Source: Coriobacteriia bacterium (GTDB lineage Bacteria; Actinomycetota; Coriobacteriia; Anaerosomatales; PALSA-660). Taken from it: a stretch of 64,000 bases of DNA. The stretch is taken from NCBI GenBank assembly GCA_025361335.1, contig JANYAK010000038.1, positions 26,114 through 90,113 of the forward strand, given 5' to 3'. Below, in pieces: positions 40,420 through 49,633 of the stretch. Under the pieces are notes generated by a model. That model saw only the letters and a list, made by a program, of their open reading frames with translations. It ran no database searches and was not told where the DNA came from. Made by a program: the position numbers and the translations under genes. The stretch's first letter is position 1. Each line of letters opens with the position of its first letter.

Positions 40420-40470
40420 CCGAACGACCTTACGGACACCGCTTCAGCGACGCGATCTGAGGGAGTATCG

Positions 40471-41481
40471 ATGCGACAGGACCGTATCCTGCTGGCGCAC
40501 GGCAGCGGCGGCACCATGATGCGCGACCTCATCGAGGAGGTGTTCGTGGCGCGGTTCGGGGACGACATCCTCCGCCGCATGGACGACGCCGCCTCGCTCG
40601 AGCTGCCGCCCGGCCGCGTGTCCATGTCCACGGACACCTACGTCGTGTCGCCGCTGTTCTTCCCCGGAGGGGACATCGGCAAGCTCGCCGTGGCCGGCAC
40701 CGTCAACGACATCGCGACCGCGGGAGCCCGCCCGCTGTACCTGTCGGTCGGCTTCGTGCTCGAAGAGGGACTCCTGATCGACGATCTGCGCCGGATCCTC
40801 GACACGATGGCCGAGACCGCCGCCGAGGCCGGCGTCCGGATCGTCACGGGGGACACGAAGGTCGTCGAGCGCGGGCACGGTGACGGGGTGTACATCAACA
40901 CCGCGGGCATCGGCGTGATCCCCGACGGCGTGGACCTGTCCGCCTCGCATTGCCGGCCGGGCGACCGCGTCCTCCTGTCGGGCACGCTGGGCGACCACGG
41001 CATCGCCGTCGTGTCGGTGCGCGAGGGCTTGAAGTTCGGTACTGACGTGGTGACCGACGCCGCTCCGCTCGGGGACCTGGTCGCGGCGGTCCTGGCCGCG
41101 GCGCCGTCCGTGCGCTGCTTTCGCGATCCGACCCGGGGAGGCTTGGCCTCGACGCTCAACGAGCTCGCCTCGGCTTCCAAGACATCGATCACGGTCGACG
41201 AGGATGAGGTGCCCGTCGCCCCGCAAGTGCGCGGGGCGTGCGAGATGCTCGGATACGATGTCTTCCAAGTCGCCAACGAGGGCAAGATGGTGGCCGTCGT
41301 GCCGCAGGAGCAGGCCGAGGCGGCTCTCGCGGCGATGCGCGCGTCGCGCTACGGTGGATCCGCCGCTATCGTGGGCGAGGTCGCCGAAGGGCATGCCGGT
41401 CGCGTCTACGTGCGGACCTCCTTCGGCTCCCGGAGGATCATGGACATGCTCGTCGGGGAGCAGCTGCCGAGGATCTGCTAG
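40471..41481 (+). CDS. hypE: Hydrogenase maturation protein HypE
   Basis: A 336-residue enzyme that dehydrates the thiocarboxamide made by HypF to thiocyanate on its C-terminal cysteine. It ends in PRIC, the family hallmark. The AIR synthase-like fold shows in LLAHGSGGTMMRDLIEEVF, MSTDTYVVSPLFFPGGDIG and CFRDPTRGGLASTLNELAS. It is followed at once by the EamA gene. Confidence 0.96.
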   Translation: MRQDRILLAHGSGGTMMRDLIEEVFVARFGDDILRRMDDAASLELPPGRVSMSTDTYVVSPLFFPGGDIGKLAVAGTVNDIATAGARPLYLSVGFVLEEGLLIDDLRRILDTMAETAAEAGVRIVTGDTKVVERGHGDGVYINTAGIGVIPDGVDLSASHCRPGDRVLLSGTLGDHGIAVVSVREGLKFGTDVVTDAAPLGDLVAAVLAAAPSVRCFRDPTRGGLASTLNELASASKTSITVDEDEVPVAPQVRGACEMLGYDVFQVANEGKMVAVVPQEQAEAALAAMRASRYGGSAAIVGEVAEGHAGRVYVRTSFGSRRIMDMLVGEQLPRIC

Positions 41482-42408
41482 ATGACGACGTCGGGCGCTC
41501 GGCGCGATTCGACCGGCGGCCTCCTCCGCGTGGCGGCTGCCGCGATCATCTGGGGCACGATCCCGCTGGTCATCCGCGCGTCGGACGGGTCGTCCGCCGT
41601 CAAGGTCCTGTACCGCGTCGCTGTCGCGGGGCTCGCCCTGCTCGTGTGGATGGCGGTGCGCGGCCGCCTGTCCGAGCTGACCGGCCTCTCCCGGCGCAAG
41701 CTGCTGTCCGTGGTGGGGCAGGGCGTCCTCCTGACCGTCAACTGGCTGCTGTTCCTCACCGCTCTCGACATGACGAAGGTGGCGGTGGCCGAGCTCCTGG
41801 GATACACCGGGCCGGTCATCGTCGCCGCCTTGGCTCCCTCGGTCACGGGAGAGAGGTTCGACCGCCGGATCGTGGTCCCGCTCGGCTTCGCGCTCGGGGG
41901 CATCGCCGTCATCATGGCCCCGCAGGGCATCACGCTCGGCTCGGGGCGAGAGACGATCGGAGCGATCCTCGCGTTCGCCTCCGCCCTCACGTACGCCACC
42001 TTGCTGCTGCGCTCGAAGAGGATCCTGAGAGACATCTCCTCGAGCGCGCTGATGGTGGTCGAGTACGGCACCGCCACGGTCCTCCTCGCGCCTGTGGCGT
42101 TCTTCCTGCCGGGCCCGAGCACACCGCTGGCCGTGGGCGCGCTCGTGACGCTCGGCCTGGTGCAGACGGCGCTCGCCGGATTCATCTTCCTGAGCGGGCT
42201 GCGGCGGGTTCGGACGGACCATGCGGCCATCCTCACGTACGCCGAGCCCGTGAGCGCGGTCCTGTTCGCCGCCCTTCTGTTGGGAGAGCCGCTCACATGG
42301 ACGACCGCGCTGGGGGGAGCGATGGTGCTCGGCGCCGGCGTCGCGGTCACGCGCCTGGAACCCGCGTTCGGCCCCGAGGCACCGGTGCCCGCCGCCGACG
42401 AGGCCTGA
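41482..42408 (+). CDS. EamA-family (DMT) transporter
   Basis: A 308-residue membrane protein with ten hydrophobic segments and two EamA repeats (VAAAIIWGTIPLVIRAS and GAILAFASALTYATLLL). It starts at the base after the hypE stop, so it is probably co-transcribed, though any link with nickel or hydrogenase is unproven. The substrate is unknown. Confidence 0.88.
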   Translation: MTTSGARRDSTGGLLRVAAAAIIWGTIPLVIRASDGSSAVKVLYRVAVAGLALLVWMAVRGRLSELTGLSRRKLLSVVGQGVLLTVNWLLFLTALDMTKVAVAELLGYTGPVIVAALAPSVTGERFDRRIVVPLGFALGGIAVIMAPQGITLGSGRETIGAILAFASALTYATLLLRSKRILRDISSSALMVVEYGTATVLLAPVAFFLPGPSTPLAVGALVTLGLVQTALAGFIFLSGLRRVRTDHAAILTYAEPVSAVLFAALLLGEPLTWTTALGGAMVLGAGVAVTRLEPAFGPEAPVPAADEA

Positions 42409-42441
42409 GTGGGGTAGCATAGTCGGCGAGGGGGTGCCGTC

Positions 42442-44085
42442 ATGAACGCACTGGACCGGCTCAGAGACGATAGTGCTGTGGCTCGACTGTGGGCGCGCGA
42501 CGGGTCGCTGTTCTCAAGCGATCCCGCCGTGGCGGCCGACGCCGGTGGCTGGCTGGGATGGGTCGGGCTCGCGGACCGGGCGTCCCGCTGGGCCGAGGCT
42601 CTCAGCGACGCCTCCGCCGCCGTCGTCAGCCTCGGGATCACCGACGTGGTCTTGCTGGGGATGGGCGGCTCGTCGCTCGCACCTCTCGTGCTGTCCTCCG
42701 TCATCGGGAGTGGCCCGGGGTACCCCTCGCTCCACGTTCTGGACACCACGTCCCCCTACACCGTCCTGCGGACGCTCGAGCGCCTGACCCCGCGCACCAC
42801 GCTCGTCGTGGTCTCCAGCAAGTCGGGCGGCACCATCGAGCCGAATTCGCTGTACGCGGTGTTGTGCGAATGGGCCGAAACCGAGCTGGGGACGGGAGCA
42901 GGGTCGCATTTCGTCGCGATCACCGACCCGGGGTCCTCCCTCGAGGCCCTTGCTGACGAGCAGGGCTTCGCCGCCGTGTTCCACGGAGAGCCGGACGTCG
43001 GCGGTCGGTTCTCCGCGCTGACCGCGTTCGGCCTGGTCCCGGCCTCGCTCATCGGGATCGACATCGCGCGGCTGGCACGCAGCGCGATGGATATCGAGAG
43101 CGCGGTCCGCGAACCGGGAAGCGACAACCCCGCGGCGAAGCTCGCCGCCTGGATGGTCGATGCGCTCGAGGCCGGGCGCGACAAGCTCACGTTCGTCGCT
43201 TCGAAAGACCTCGCTCCGTTCGGCCTCTGGGTCGAGCAGTTGGTGGCGGAATCGACCGGCAAGGACGGCACGGGGCTGGTCCCCGTGCTCGACGACGCGC
43301 CGGGTGACGGCGAAGCCTACGGTGAGGACCGGATGGTGCTTATCATGCGGGGACCGGGTGATGAGACCCTCGCGTCACTGGCCGGCCGTCTGCCCGCCGG
43401 TACGCCGGTGTTCGAGGTGGTCGTCGATGACCCGCACGACGTGGCCGGCGAGTTCGTTCGTTGGGAGCACGCCGTGGCCCTGGCTGGTCACCTGATGGGG
43501 ATCCACCCCTTCGACCAGCCGGCCGTCGGAGGAGCCAAGGAGGCGACGACCGCGATCCTGGCGGGCACGCTCGCCGCTCCCGAACCCACCTTGCACGTGG
43601 GCGGGATCCGCGTCACGTGCGTGGTGCCGGGCCGCGAGGCATCCGAGTTCTCCAGCCTGGCTTCGGCGCTCGACGGCCTGCTCGACGGTGCCGGACCGGG
43701 CGACTATCTGGCCTTGCTCGCCTATCTCCCGGAGGAACGATCGCTCCTGGGACCTCTGGCCGGAGGGCTGGCCGCGGTGTCGGCCGCGCGCCGTCTTGCC
43801 TGCTGCCTCGAGATCGGCCCGCGCTACCTCCACTCGACGGGGCAGCTCCACAAGGCCGGTCCCGCGGTCGGGCGCTTCCTGATGGTGACGACGCGCAACG
43901 AGCCGGTCATCCATGTGCCGGGGAGGGCGTTCACACTTGAGGAGCTGATCCGGGCTCAGGCTGAAGGCGACTTCGTCACCCTGGCCGAGCGCGGGCTTCG
44001 CATCGTGCGTGTGGACCTTCCGGAACCGGCGCATGCCCCTGTGATGCTGCTGGCCGAGACCCTGCGCGGCGCGGCGATCGGATAG
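42442..44085 (+). CDS. pgi: Glucose-6-phosphate isomerase family protein
   Basis: A 547-residue SIS-domain enzyme of the type found in bifunctional transaldolase/glucose-6-phosphate isomerases. Sugar-phosphate-binding motifs include VLLGMGGSSLAPLVLSSV and VVSSKSGGTIEPNSLYA, and the catalytic block is HSTGQLHKAGP. It would isomerise glucose 6-phosphate and fructose 6-phosphate. A GGGGGTG element precedes the ATG. Confidence 0.85.
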   Translation: MNALDRLRDDSAVARLWARDGSLFSSDPAVAADAGGWLGWVGLADRASRWAEALSDASAAVVSLGITDVVLLGMGGSSLAPLVLSSVIGSGPGYPSLHVLDTTSPYTVLRTLERLTPRTTLVVVSSKSGGTIEPNSLYAVLCEWAETELGTGAGSHFVAITDPGSSLEALADEQGFAAVFHGEPDVGGRFSALTAFGLVPASLIGIDIARLARSAMDIESAVREPGSDNPAAKLAAWMVDALEAGRDKLTFVASKDLAPFGLWVEQLVAESTGKDGTGLVPVLDDAPGDGEAYGEDRMVLIMRGPGDETLASLAGRLPAGTPVFEVVVDDPHDVAGEFVRWEHAVALAGHLMGIHPFDQPAVGGAKEATTAILAGTLAAPEPTLHVGGIRVTCVVPGREASEFSSLASALDGLLDGAGPGDYLALLAYLPEERSLLGPLAGGLAAVSAARRLACCLEIGPRYLHSTGQLHKAGPAVGRFLMVTTRNEPVIHVPGRAFTLEELIRAQAEGDFVTLAERGLRIVRVDLPEPAHAPVMLLAETLRGAAIG

Positions 44086-44117
44086 CGGGGGATCTGGCCC
44101 GCCTGTCGTCCGCGCAC

Positions 44118-44600
44118 TCACAGGGCTCGGATCTCGGCCTCCACGCCCCCCGCGCCATCCACGGTCACGATCGCGCACGAGAGGCCACCGCCGCGCGCTT
44201 GGCCGGCCGTGCCCGGGTTGACGAAGAGCACCTCCCCGACGCGCTCGACGCGGCTCCGGTGAGTGTGCCCGCTCACCACGACGCGCACCCGCGCGACGAC
44301 CGGATCGACTTCGCGCACCAGGTCGGCACGGATGTGTCCCACGAGGAAGCGCACCCCGCCCAACTCGATGTCCGCGACATGTGGAAGCCACCGGGTACGT
44401 CCCTGTTCGCAGTTGCCCGCGACCGCAGTCACCGGGGCGATCGTCTCGAGCTGGTCGATGACGCGGGTGTCGCCGACGTCGCCGGCGTGCAGGACGTGGT
44501 CGACGCCCGCCAGCACGCGGTGTGCGGACGCCGGCAGGACGCCATGCGTGTCGGAGACGATGCCGACCCGGAACGCCCTGGGGCTCGATGCCGCGGCCAA
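44118..44600 (-). CDS. YfcE-type metallophosphoesterase
   Basis: A 160-residue phosphodiesterase of the MJ0936/YfcE group. Metal motifs are IVSDTHGVLP, VLHAGDVGD, VVSGHTHRSR; the usual GNCD motif reads GNCEQG, with glutamate in place of aspartate. The gene starts 4 bases after the response regulator stop. The substrate is unknown. Confidence 0.85.
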   Translation of the reverse strand: MAAASSPRAFRVGIVSDTHGVLPASAHRVLAGVDHVLHAGDVGDTRVIDQLETIAPVTAVAGNCEQGRTRWLPHVADIELGGVRFLVGHIRADLVREVDPVVARVRVVVSGHTHRSRVERVGEVLFVNPGTAGQARGGGLSCAIVTVDGAGGVEAEIRAL

Positions 44601-44604
44601 GACG

Positions 44605-45321
44605 CTACAGACCCAGCGCGCGCTTGAGCGAGGGCACCCGCCTGCGGGAGACGGGCACCTGGCTCGAAGCGCGGTCCTTGAGCGTGAGCAGGAGCGTTCC
44701 CCCGTACATGGGGACGACCTCCTTGATCTGGCTGAGGTTGACCAGGAACCGACGGTGTACCCTGAAGAACCCGCGCGGTTCGAGCTTGCGCTCCAGCTGG
44801 GCCAGGGAGAGCGTGGACAGATACCTCTCCCCGTCGGTGAACAGATAGCTGTAGTCGTCCTTCGCCATCACGTAGAAGATCTCCTCGACCGACAGCAGCA
44901 GCTTCTTGCCGGCCTTCTCCACGGGCACCCTCTCGACCCGCGCCCCACCAGCGACCGGCTCGGTGGGCGAGAGACGCTCGATGGCGTGCCGCAGGCGCGC
45001 GACCTCGACCGGCTTGACGAGGAAGTCCGTCGCTTCCACCTCGAAGGCTTTCACGGCGTGCTCGGAGTACGCCGTGACGAACACGATGGACGGCTGCTTG
45101 TCGAGTTCTCCCAGCGCCTCGGCCAGCTGCATCCCCGACAGGCCGGGCATGTCGATATCGAGGAACACGACATCGTACGCGAGGGCGCGGATCAGCTGAA
45201 GCGCCTCGGCGGCACTCGAGGCCTCGCCGACCACCTCGACCCCGCCGGCCTCGCCCAGGAGGAAGCGCAGCTCTGACCGGGCCGGAGCCTCATCATCGAC
45301 AACGAGCGCCTTCAGGACCAT
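44605..45321 (-). CDS. LytTR-family response regulator
   Basis: A 238-residue regulator. The receiver domain has the DD pair (ALVVDDEAPAR), the phospho-acceptor aspartate in DVVFLDIDMPG and the lysine in FLVKPVEVARL. The C-terminal LytTR DNA-binding domain reads YVMAKDDYSYLFTDGERYL and FFRVHRRFLVNLSQIKEVV. It partners the LytS-like kinase upstream by 4 bases. Confidence 0.94.
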   Translation of the reverse strand: MVLKALVVDDEAPARSELRFLLGEAGGVEVVGEASSAAEALQLIRALAYDVVFLDIDMPGLSGMQLAEALGELDKQPSIVFVTAYSEHAVKAFEVEATDFLVKPVEVARLRHAIERLSPTEPVAGGARVERVPVEKAGKKLLLSVEEIFYVMAKDDYSYLFTDGERYLSTLSLAQLERKLEPRGFFRVHRRFLVNLSQIKEVVPMYGGTLLLTLKDRASSQVPVSRRRVPSLKRALGL

Positions 45322-45325
45322 CCCA

Positions 45326-46618
45326 CTACTCCCCGATCGGCCGCATGCTCGGGGCCACGGTCACCCGAACGGTCGTCCCCTCGCCCTCACGGCTCGTCAC
45401 GCACAGCCCGCTGCCGGGCCCGAAGTGACCCTTCAGCCTATCGTCGACGTTCTTCAGAGCGATGCCAAGCCCTCGGCCGAACCCGGGCTCGAGCACGCGG
45501 GGCAGGTCCGCCTCGCGTATCCCCTGTCCGTCGTCCCGGACGCGGAGGTCCAAACTGTCGCCGGAGCCGCGCGCCTCGATCACGATGCGCAGCGGCCCCT
45601 CCGCCCGGATGCCGTGCTGGACGGCGTTCTCGACCAGCGGCTGCAGCACGAACGCGGGCACGAGGACATCGAGCGCGGACGACTCGACGTCCTCCACGAT
45701 CACGATGCGATCCTCGCCGAACCGAGCCCGCTCGAAGGCCAGATAGCGACGCACGTATTCCAGTTCCCTCGCCAGGGTGATGAGTTCCTCGCTGCTCTCC
45801 AGCGTCCTGCGGTAGAACGCGGCGAACTCGCGCAGGAGGTCGCGCGCTTTGGGTGCGTCGGTCCGGATGAGGCTGGCGATCGTGTTGATCGTGTTGAACA
45901 GGAAGTGCGGGTTGATCTGCGACTGAAGGGCTTTGAGCTCCATGCTGCAGGCCAGGGCGGTCTGGCGATCGAGCTCCGACAGCTCGAGCTGGGTGGAGAG
46001 CAGCTTGGCCAGGCCCTCGACCATCGTCACCTGTGTCTCGTTGAGCAAGCGCGGCGTCGTGTAATAGAACTTGAGCGTTCCGACAGGAGCGCCCCGTATC
46101 TCCAGCGGCACGACGATGGCCGCCTTGAGCAGGCAATCCCGCTTCGGACAGCCGATCTCCTCCTTCGTATAGAGGATCCGGTGCTCGTTCGTCTCGACCG
46201 CCTCGCGGGTCGCCCGAGTGATGATCGGCCCGCCGGTGGTGTGGTGGTCCTCACCCAGCCCGGCGAATCCGAGCACGGTCTCTCTGTCGGTGATGGCGAC
46301 GGCAGCGGCCTCGGTCTCGCGCAGCGCGAGCCGGCACACGGCGCCGGCGGTCTCGCGATCCAGTCCCTGTCTGAGGAACGCGAGGCTCTCGTTCGCGATC
46401 TCGAGGATGGTGTGCGACTGCATGGCGCGCAGGTGGTCTGGGCGAGCCGCCACGAGTCCGTAGAGCGCGATGAGTGCCACCCCCGTGAGGGCCAGCGCCG
46501 AGGCTCCCGCCGCCCACGACGGCACACGCCCGGCCAGCCCCGCGATGACCATCGCGCCGAGCGCCACCGCCGCGACCATGCGGAAGACGTCGATGATGGT
46601 CCTGCGTCCCCACAGCAT
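45326..46618 (-). CDS. LytS-like sensor histidine kinase
   Basis: A 430-residue kinase. Two N-terminal membrane segments (AAVALGAMVIAGLAGRV and ASALALTGVALIALYGLVAA) are followed by a GAF domain with a cysteine pair (EIGCPKRDCLLKAAIVV), which could bind a metal or sense redox state. The HisKA_5 box SQINPHFLFNTINTIASLIR and the ATPase motifs VENAVQHGIR and DDGQGIREADL are typical of LytS/YehU kinases. It acts with the LytTR response regulator. Confidence 0.93.
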   Translation of the reverse strand: MLWGRRTIIDVFRMVAAVALGAMVIAGLAGRVPSWAAGASALALTGVALIALYGLVAARPDHLRAMQSHTILEIANESLAFLRQGLDRETAGAVCRLALRETEAAAVAITDRETVLGFAGLGEDHHTTGGPIITRATREAVETNEHRILYTKEEIGCPKRDCLLKAAIVVPLEIRGAPVGTLKFYYTTPRLLNETQVTMVEGLAKLLSTQLELSELDRQTALACSMELKALQSQINPHFLFNTINTIASLIRTDAPKARDLLREFAAFYRRTLESSEELITLARELEYVRRYLAFERARFGEDRIVIVEDVESSALDVLVPAFVLQPLVENAVQHGIRAEGPLRIVIEARGSGDSLDLRVRDDGQGIREADLPRVLEPGFGRGLGIALKNVDDRLKGHFGPGSGLCVTSREGEGTTVRVTVAPSMRPIGE

Positions 46619-46654
46619 GGGCGAGCTGATCCACCTTCCGGCGCTGGCGCGCCG

Positions 46655-47473
46655 CTAGACCGGACGGGAGACCGTGGCGACGAGACGACCGGGAAGTTCC
46701 CGGAAACCCGCCCGCCGGTACAGCCGTCGGGAGACTTCGTTGCCTTCCTGCGTGCACAGGGTCACCGCCGCGGCCCCGTTGCGAGCGGCGTGCCGCATCG
46801 CCTCGACGAGAAGCGATGCACCGATCCCACACCCGCGCTCGGAGCCGGCGACCGCGAGCCTGCCGATCGTCGCCTCGGACCCGCGCGTGCTGGACAGAGT
46901 ATAGCCGATGGGCCGGCCCGCCCTGTCCGCGACCACCACTCGCTCGCCCTCGGCGTAGTGCGCCAAACGGGCCGGATCGTAGCGCCAGAAGTCATCGAAG
47001 CATTCGGCGTCCACACTCGCCACCGCCGTCATGTCCTCGGCGCCTGCCTCCCGCATCGTCACCCCGTCGGGCAGGGCCGTCGCCGCCGGGATGGTGGCCC
47101 GACGACGATAGACGACGACCCTCGCGGTCACCTCCATGCCGGCGGCCAGATACGCTCGGGCGGCCTCCTCGGGCACCAGCGGTCCGAGCAAGCGGAGGAA
47201 TCCGTTCTCGCGGGCCACGTCTCGAAGGTCCTCCAGCAGGATGGGGATCCGGGGCTCGGGGCACCAGATCCCTCGCACGGCCAGCAGGTCCATATGTTCG
47301 CGCCATCGGCCGAGAATGACCGGTTCGCCCGAGCGGGTCAGCCGCACGCGCCACGGCGCATCTTCCCACCACGAGACAAAGTCCCTCGAATCATCGAACA
47401 GGTGAGCAGTGCTCACCACCGGCCACATGCCGGCGAGCTCATCTCGTGCGGCCGGTCGCGTGATCCCCGGCAT
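46655..47473 (-). CDS. GNAT-family N-acetyltransferase
   Basis: A 272-residue protein whose C-terminal half is a GNAT domain (GRLAVAGSERGCGIGASLL, then RRLYRRAGFRELPGRLVATV). The N-terminal half could be a second, degenerate GNAT unit (LLGPLVPEEAARAYLAAGM). The substrate is not identifiable. It starts one base after the TauE/SafE gene stop. Confidence 0.8.
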   Translation of the reverse strand: MPGITRPAARDELAGMWPVVSTAHLFDDSRDFVSWWEDAPWRVRLTRSGEPVILGRWREHMDLLAVRGIWCPEPRIPILLEDLRDVARENGFLRLLGPLVPEEAARAYLAAGMEVTARVVVYRRRATIPAATALPDGVTMREAGAEDMTAVASVDAECFDDFWRYDPARLAHYAEGERVVVADRAGRPIGYTLSSTRGSEATIGRLAVAGSERGCGIGASLLVEAMRHAARNGAAAVTLCTQEGNEVSRRLYRRAGFRELPGRLVATVSRPV

Positions 47474-47474
47474 C

Positions 47475-48260
47475 CTACAGGAGCCTCGCGATCTCGGTCG
47501 CGCTCAAGACGATGCCCGTGACCGCGAGAAGGGCCGCGAATCCCACGGCCAACCACCGCTCACTGGCTGCGGCTGACAGCCTCGCGCCAAGCAGCGCTCC
47601 GGGGACGGTGCCCACGATGAGCACGAGTGCGAGGAGCGGGTCCACGTGCCCGAGCATGCTGTGCACGATGGTCCCGGGTATCGCCAGCAGCGCCACGACG
47701 ACCAGACTCGTCCCCAGTGCGCGCTTGAGCGGGACTCCCAGCCACCGGGTCAGTACGGGAACCACCACGAATCCTCCCCCGAGCCCGAGGAATCCCGAGT
47801 ACAGACCGGCCGCGAGACCGAGAAGGGCCAGACGCCACGCGCGCTGAGGGCCTTCGGGCATCTCCAGGGCCAGCGCGGCGGCGCCGCCGGCGGCAGTCCT
47901 CATCTGGTGGCGGACGAGGTCGCCGGCCACGTACAGGATGAGGGCGGCCGTGACCAAGAGCACCGCGGGGCCTCCCGCCGCACGGCTGAAGTACGCTCCC
48001 GCGACCGACCCGACCGAACCGACGGCGCCCATCAGCAGGCCCGCACGGATGTCGATCAGCCCGCGGCGCGCGTAGGAGACCGCCCCGGCGATCGCGGTCG
48101 GCAGGATCACGGGAAGCGGCGTGCCGACGGCGATCAATGCGGGAAACCCGAGCAGCAGGCGGATCGCCGGCGTGGTCACCAGCCCTCCCCCGATGCCGAA
48201 CATCCCCGAGAGGACGCCGGAGACCAACCCGACCGCGACGGTCGGCGCCCAGGCGATCAC
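47475..48260 (-). CDS. TauE/SafE family permease
   Basis: A 261-residue sulfite exporter-like permease with about eight hydrophobic segments in two repeats (VSGVLSGMFGIGGGLVTTPA and LGLAAGLYSGFLGLGGGFVVV, both with the conserved GGG motif). The GTG at 48260 lies 4 bases after the glycosyltransferase stop. Substrate and direction are unproven. Confidence 0.88.
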   Translation of the reverse strand: MIAWAPTVAVGLVSGVLSGMFGIGGGLVTTPAIRLLLGFPALIAVGTPLPVILPTAIAGAVSYARRGLIDIRAGLLMGAVGSVGSVAGAYFSRAAGGPAVLLVTAALILYVAGDLVRHQMRTAAGGAAALALEMPEGPQRAWRLALLGLAAGLYSGFLGLGGGFVVVPVLTRWLGVPLKRALGTSLVVVALLAIPGTIVHSMLGHVDPLLALVLIVGTVPGALLGARLSAAASERWLAVGFAALLAVTGIVLSATEIARLL

Positions 48261-48264
48261 GACG

Positions 48265-49506
48265 CTACTTCGGAGGAACGACGGGGAACCTGCCGGTGAT
48301 CGCCGTCCTGTCGACACTCCGCTCGCCGCTGAACAGCGACCCCAGCGCGATATCCTCCCACAGGCGTTCCATCATGATCGGCCAGCGCCTCTGGAAGGCG
48401 AAGTAGTTATCGCAGTTCCGCCGCGCATAGCGTGAGGCCCCTGTGAGCGCGGCCCGCGCGACGTCGACGAACGCGGCTGTCTCGCGGCCGGTGAGAGCGT
48501 GCAGGACCGCAGTCATGAAGGCGCGCCAGGTGACCCCCGATCCGACCAACTCCCCCGGGTACGGGCGCAGGGACGCGGGAGAGACCTGCCGCAGGTCCAC
48601 CTGCGATTTCGCGAACTCGAGCTTGCGGTGCTCGTATATGAACCGGTAGACGTCCTGCCGCAGCGTGAGCGCTTCCGACAGCCCGGCCGGAGGCATATGA
48701 CGGACCCTCCACTCGTTGTCGAGGAACACGTCCCCGCCGTGCATCCGCGCGTTGATCACGTAGTCCATGTCCTCCCCGCGAAGGACCCACGGGTCGAACG
48801 ACACGTTGGCGTACATGTCTCGATGCAGGGTCATGCAACCGCCGAACGCGATGTTGGAGGCCTTGAGTCGTGGCGGCTTCTCGATGGAGGCGACCGCCCT
48901 GTTGAACTCGGCGGGCACGCGCCAGAAGGCGTCCGCCCAGTGACCGCCGTCGGCCACCCGTGGGCTGCCCTGCGCGTCCACATAGTAGCCGGTCTTCGCG
49001 AGCACCGGATGCCCCTCGGGCGAGCGTGTCCCGAGCCCTTCGACAGCGAACTCCAGGAAGGCGGGGTCGGAGACGATCACGTCGTCGTCCACGAAGACCA
49101 CGGAATCGCAGCCGAGGGTGGCGGCGACGATCAGGCCGACGTTGCGCACCGCCCCGTAGCCCGTCAGGCTCACGCCTGGGACCATGTCGGGGAAATCCAG
49201 CTGCTCCAGCCTGCGGTGGAGGGAGCCCAGCTCGGCGGGACCGAACACGAGCGTATCGATCGAAGGGAAGCCTTCGAGGATGCCGCGCACGCGATCCTCG
49301 GCCTCGTGCTCTATCGACGCGTCGGTCGCGGCGACGATCACGACGACGCGGCACAGCCCGCGCACCTGCTCGAGCGAGCGCAGGCACGCGGCGAGCGTGC
49401 CTTCCTGGTCGATCGGGGTAGGGTGGTCGTAGACGTTGATGAGACGGTCCGTGAACCGCCCACGACGGCGGGCCCAGAACGTTGGGATGACGACACAAGG
49501 TGCCAA
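48265..49506 (-). CDS. Family A glycosyltransferase
   Basis: A 413-residue transferase. The nucleotide-sugar domain contains GYGAVRNVGLIVAATLG and the metal site FVDDDVIVSDPAF, and a later block IAFGGCMTLHRDMYANVSFD with RGEDMDYVINARMHG holds the acceptor and catalytic acid positions of GT-A folds. It probably adds a sugar to a surface polysaccharide or lipid (inference). The TTG start at 49506 is supported by GAAGGC upstream, but the exact N terminus is uncertain. Confidence 0.85.
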   Translation of the reverse strand: MAPCVVIPTFWARRRGRFTDRLINVYDHPTPIDQEGTLAACLRSLEQVRGLCRVVVIVAATDASIEHEAEDRVRGILEGFPSIDTLVFGPAELGSLHRRLEQLDFPDMVPGVSLTGYGAVRNVGLIVAATLGCDSVVFVDDDVIVSDPAFLEFAVEGLGTRSPEGHPVLAKTGYYVDAQGSPRVADGGHWADAFWRVPAEFNRAVASIEKPPRLKASNIAFGGCMTLHRDMYANVSFDPWVLRGEDMDYVINARMHGGDVFLDNEWRVRHMPPAGLSEALTLRQDVYRFIYEHRKLEFAKSQVDLRQVSPASLRPYPGELVGSGVTWRAFMTAVLHALTGRETAAFVDVARAALTGASRYARRNCDNYFAFQRRWPIMMERLWEDIALGSLFSGERSVDRTAITGRFPVVPPK

Positions 49507-49585
49507 GTGGGTTCGCCTTCATGCTGGTTGTCTGTCGCGCGGGGCCTTCGCGCCGCCTTGCGCGGGGTGCCCGCACCGCCGGGCT

Positions 49586-49591
49586 ATTGTA
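49586..49591 (-). promoter_or_regulatory. Possible -10 box for the glycosyltransferase operon
   Basis: The minus strand reads TACAAT, matching the consensus at five of six positions, about 80 bases before the glycosyltransferase start. The base composition upstream is GC-rich and no convincing -35 box is seen (the 17-base-spaced hexamer is CGGCGA). It would be the only nearby candidate start for the glycosyltransferase-TauE-GNAT-LytS-LytR-YfcE unit. Confidence 0.3.
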
Positions 49592-49633
49592 CCCCTTAGG
49601 AAGGAGCGTCGCCGCTCACGGCGAGGTGGCCCG

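Noticed and set aside
40444..42420. A 658-codon minus-strand open frame opposite hypE and the EamA gene
   Set aside because: It mirrors the conserved hypE and EamA frames; composition is that of an antisense frame.
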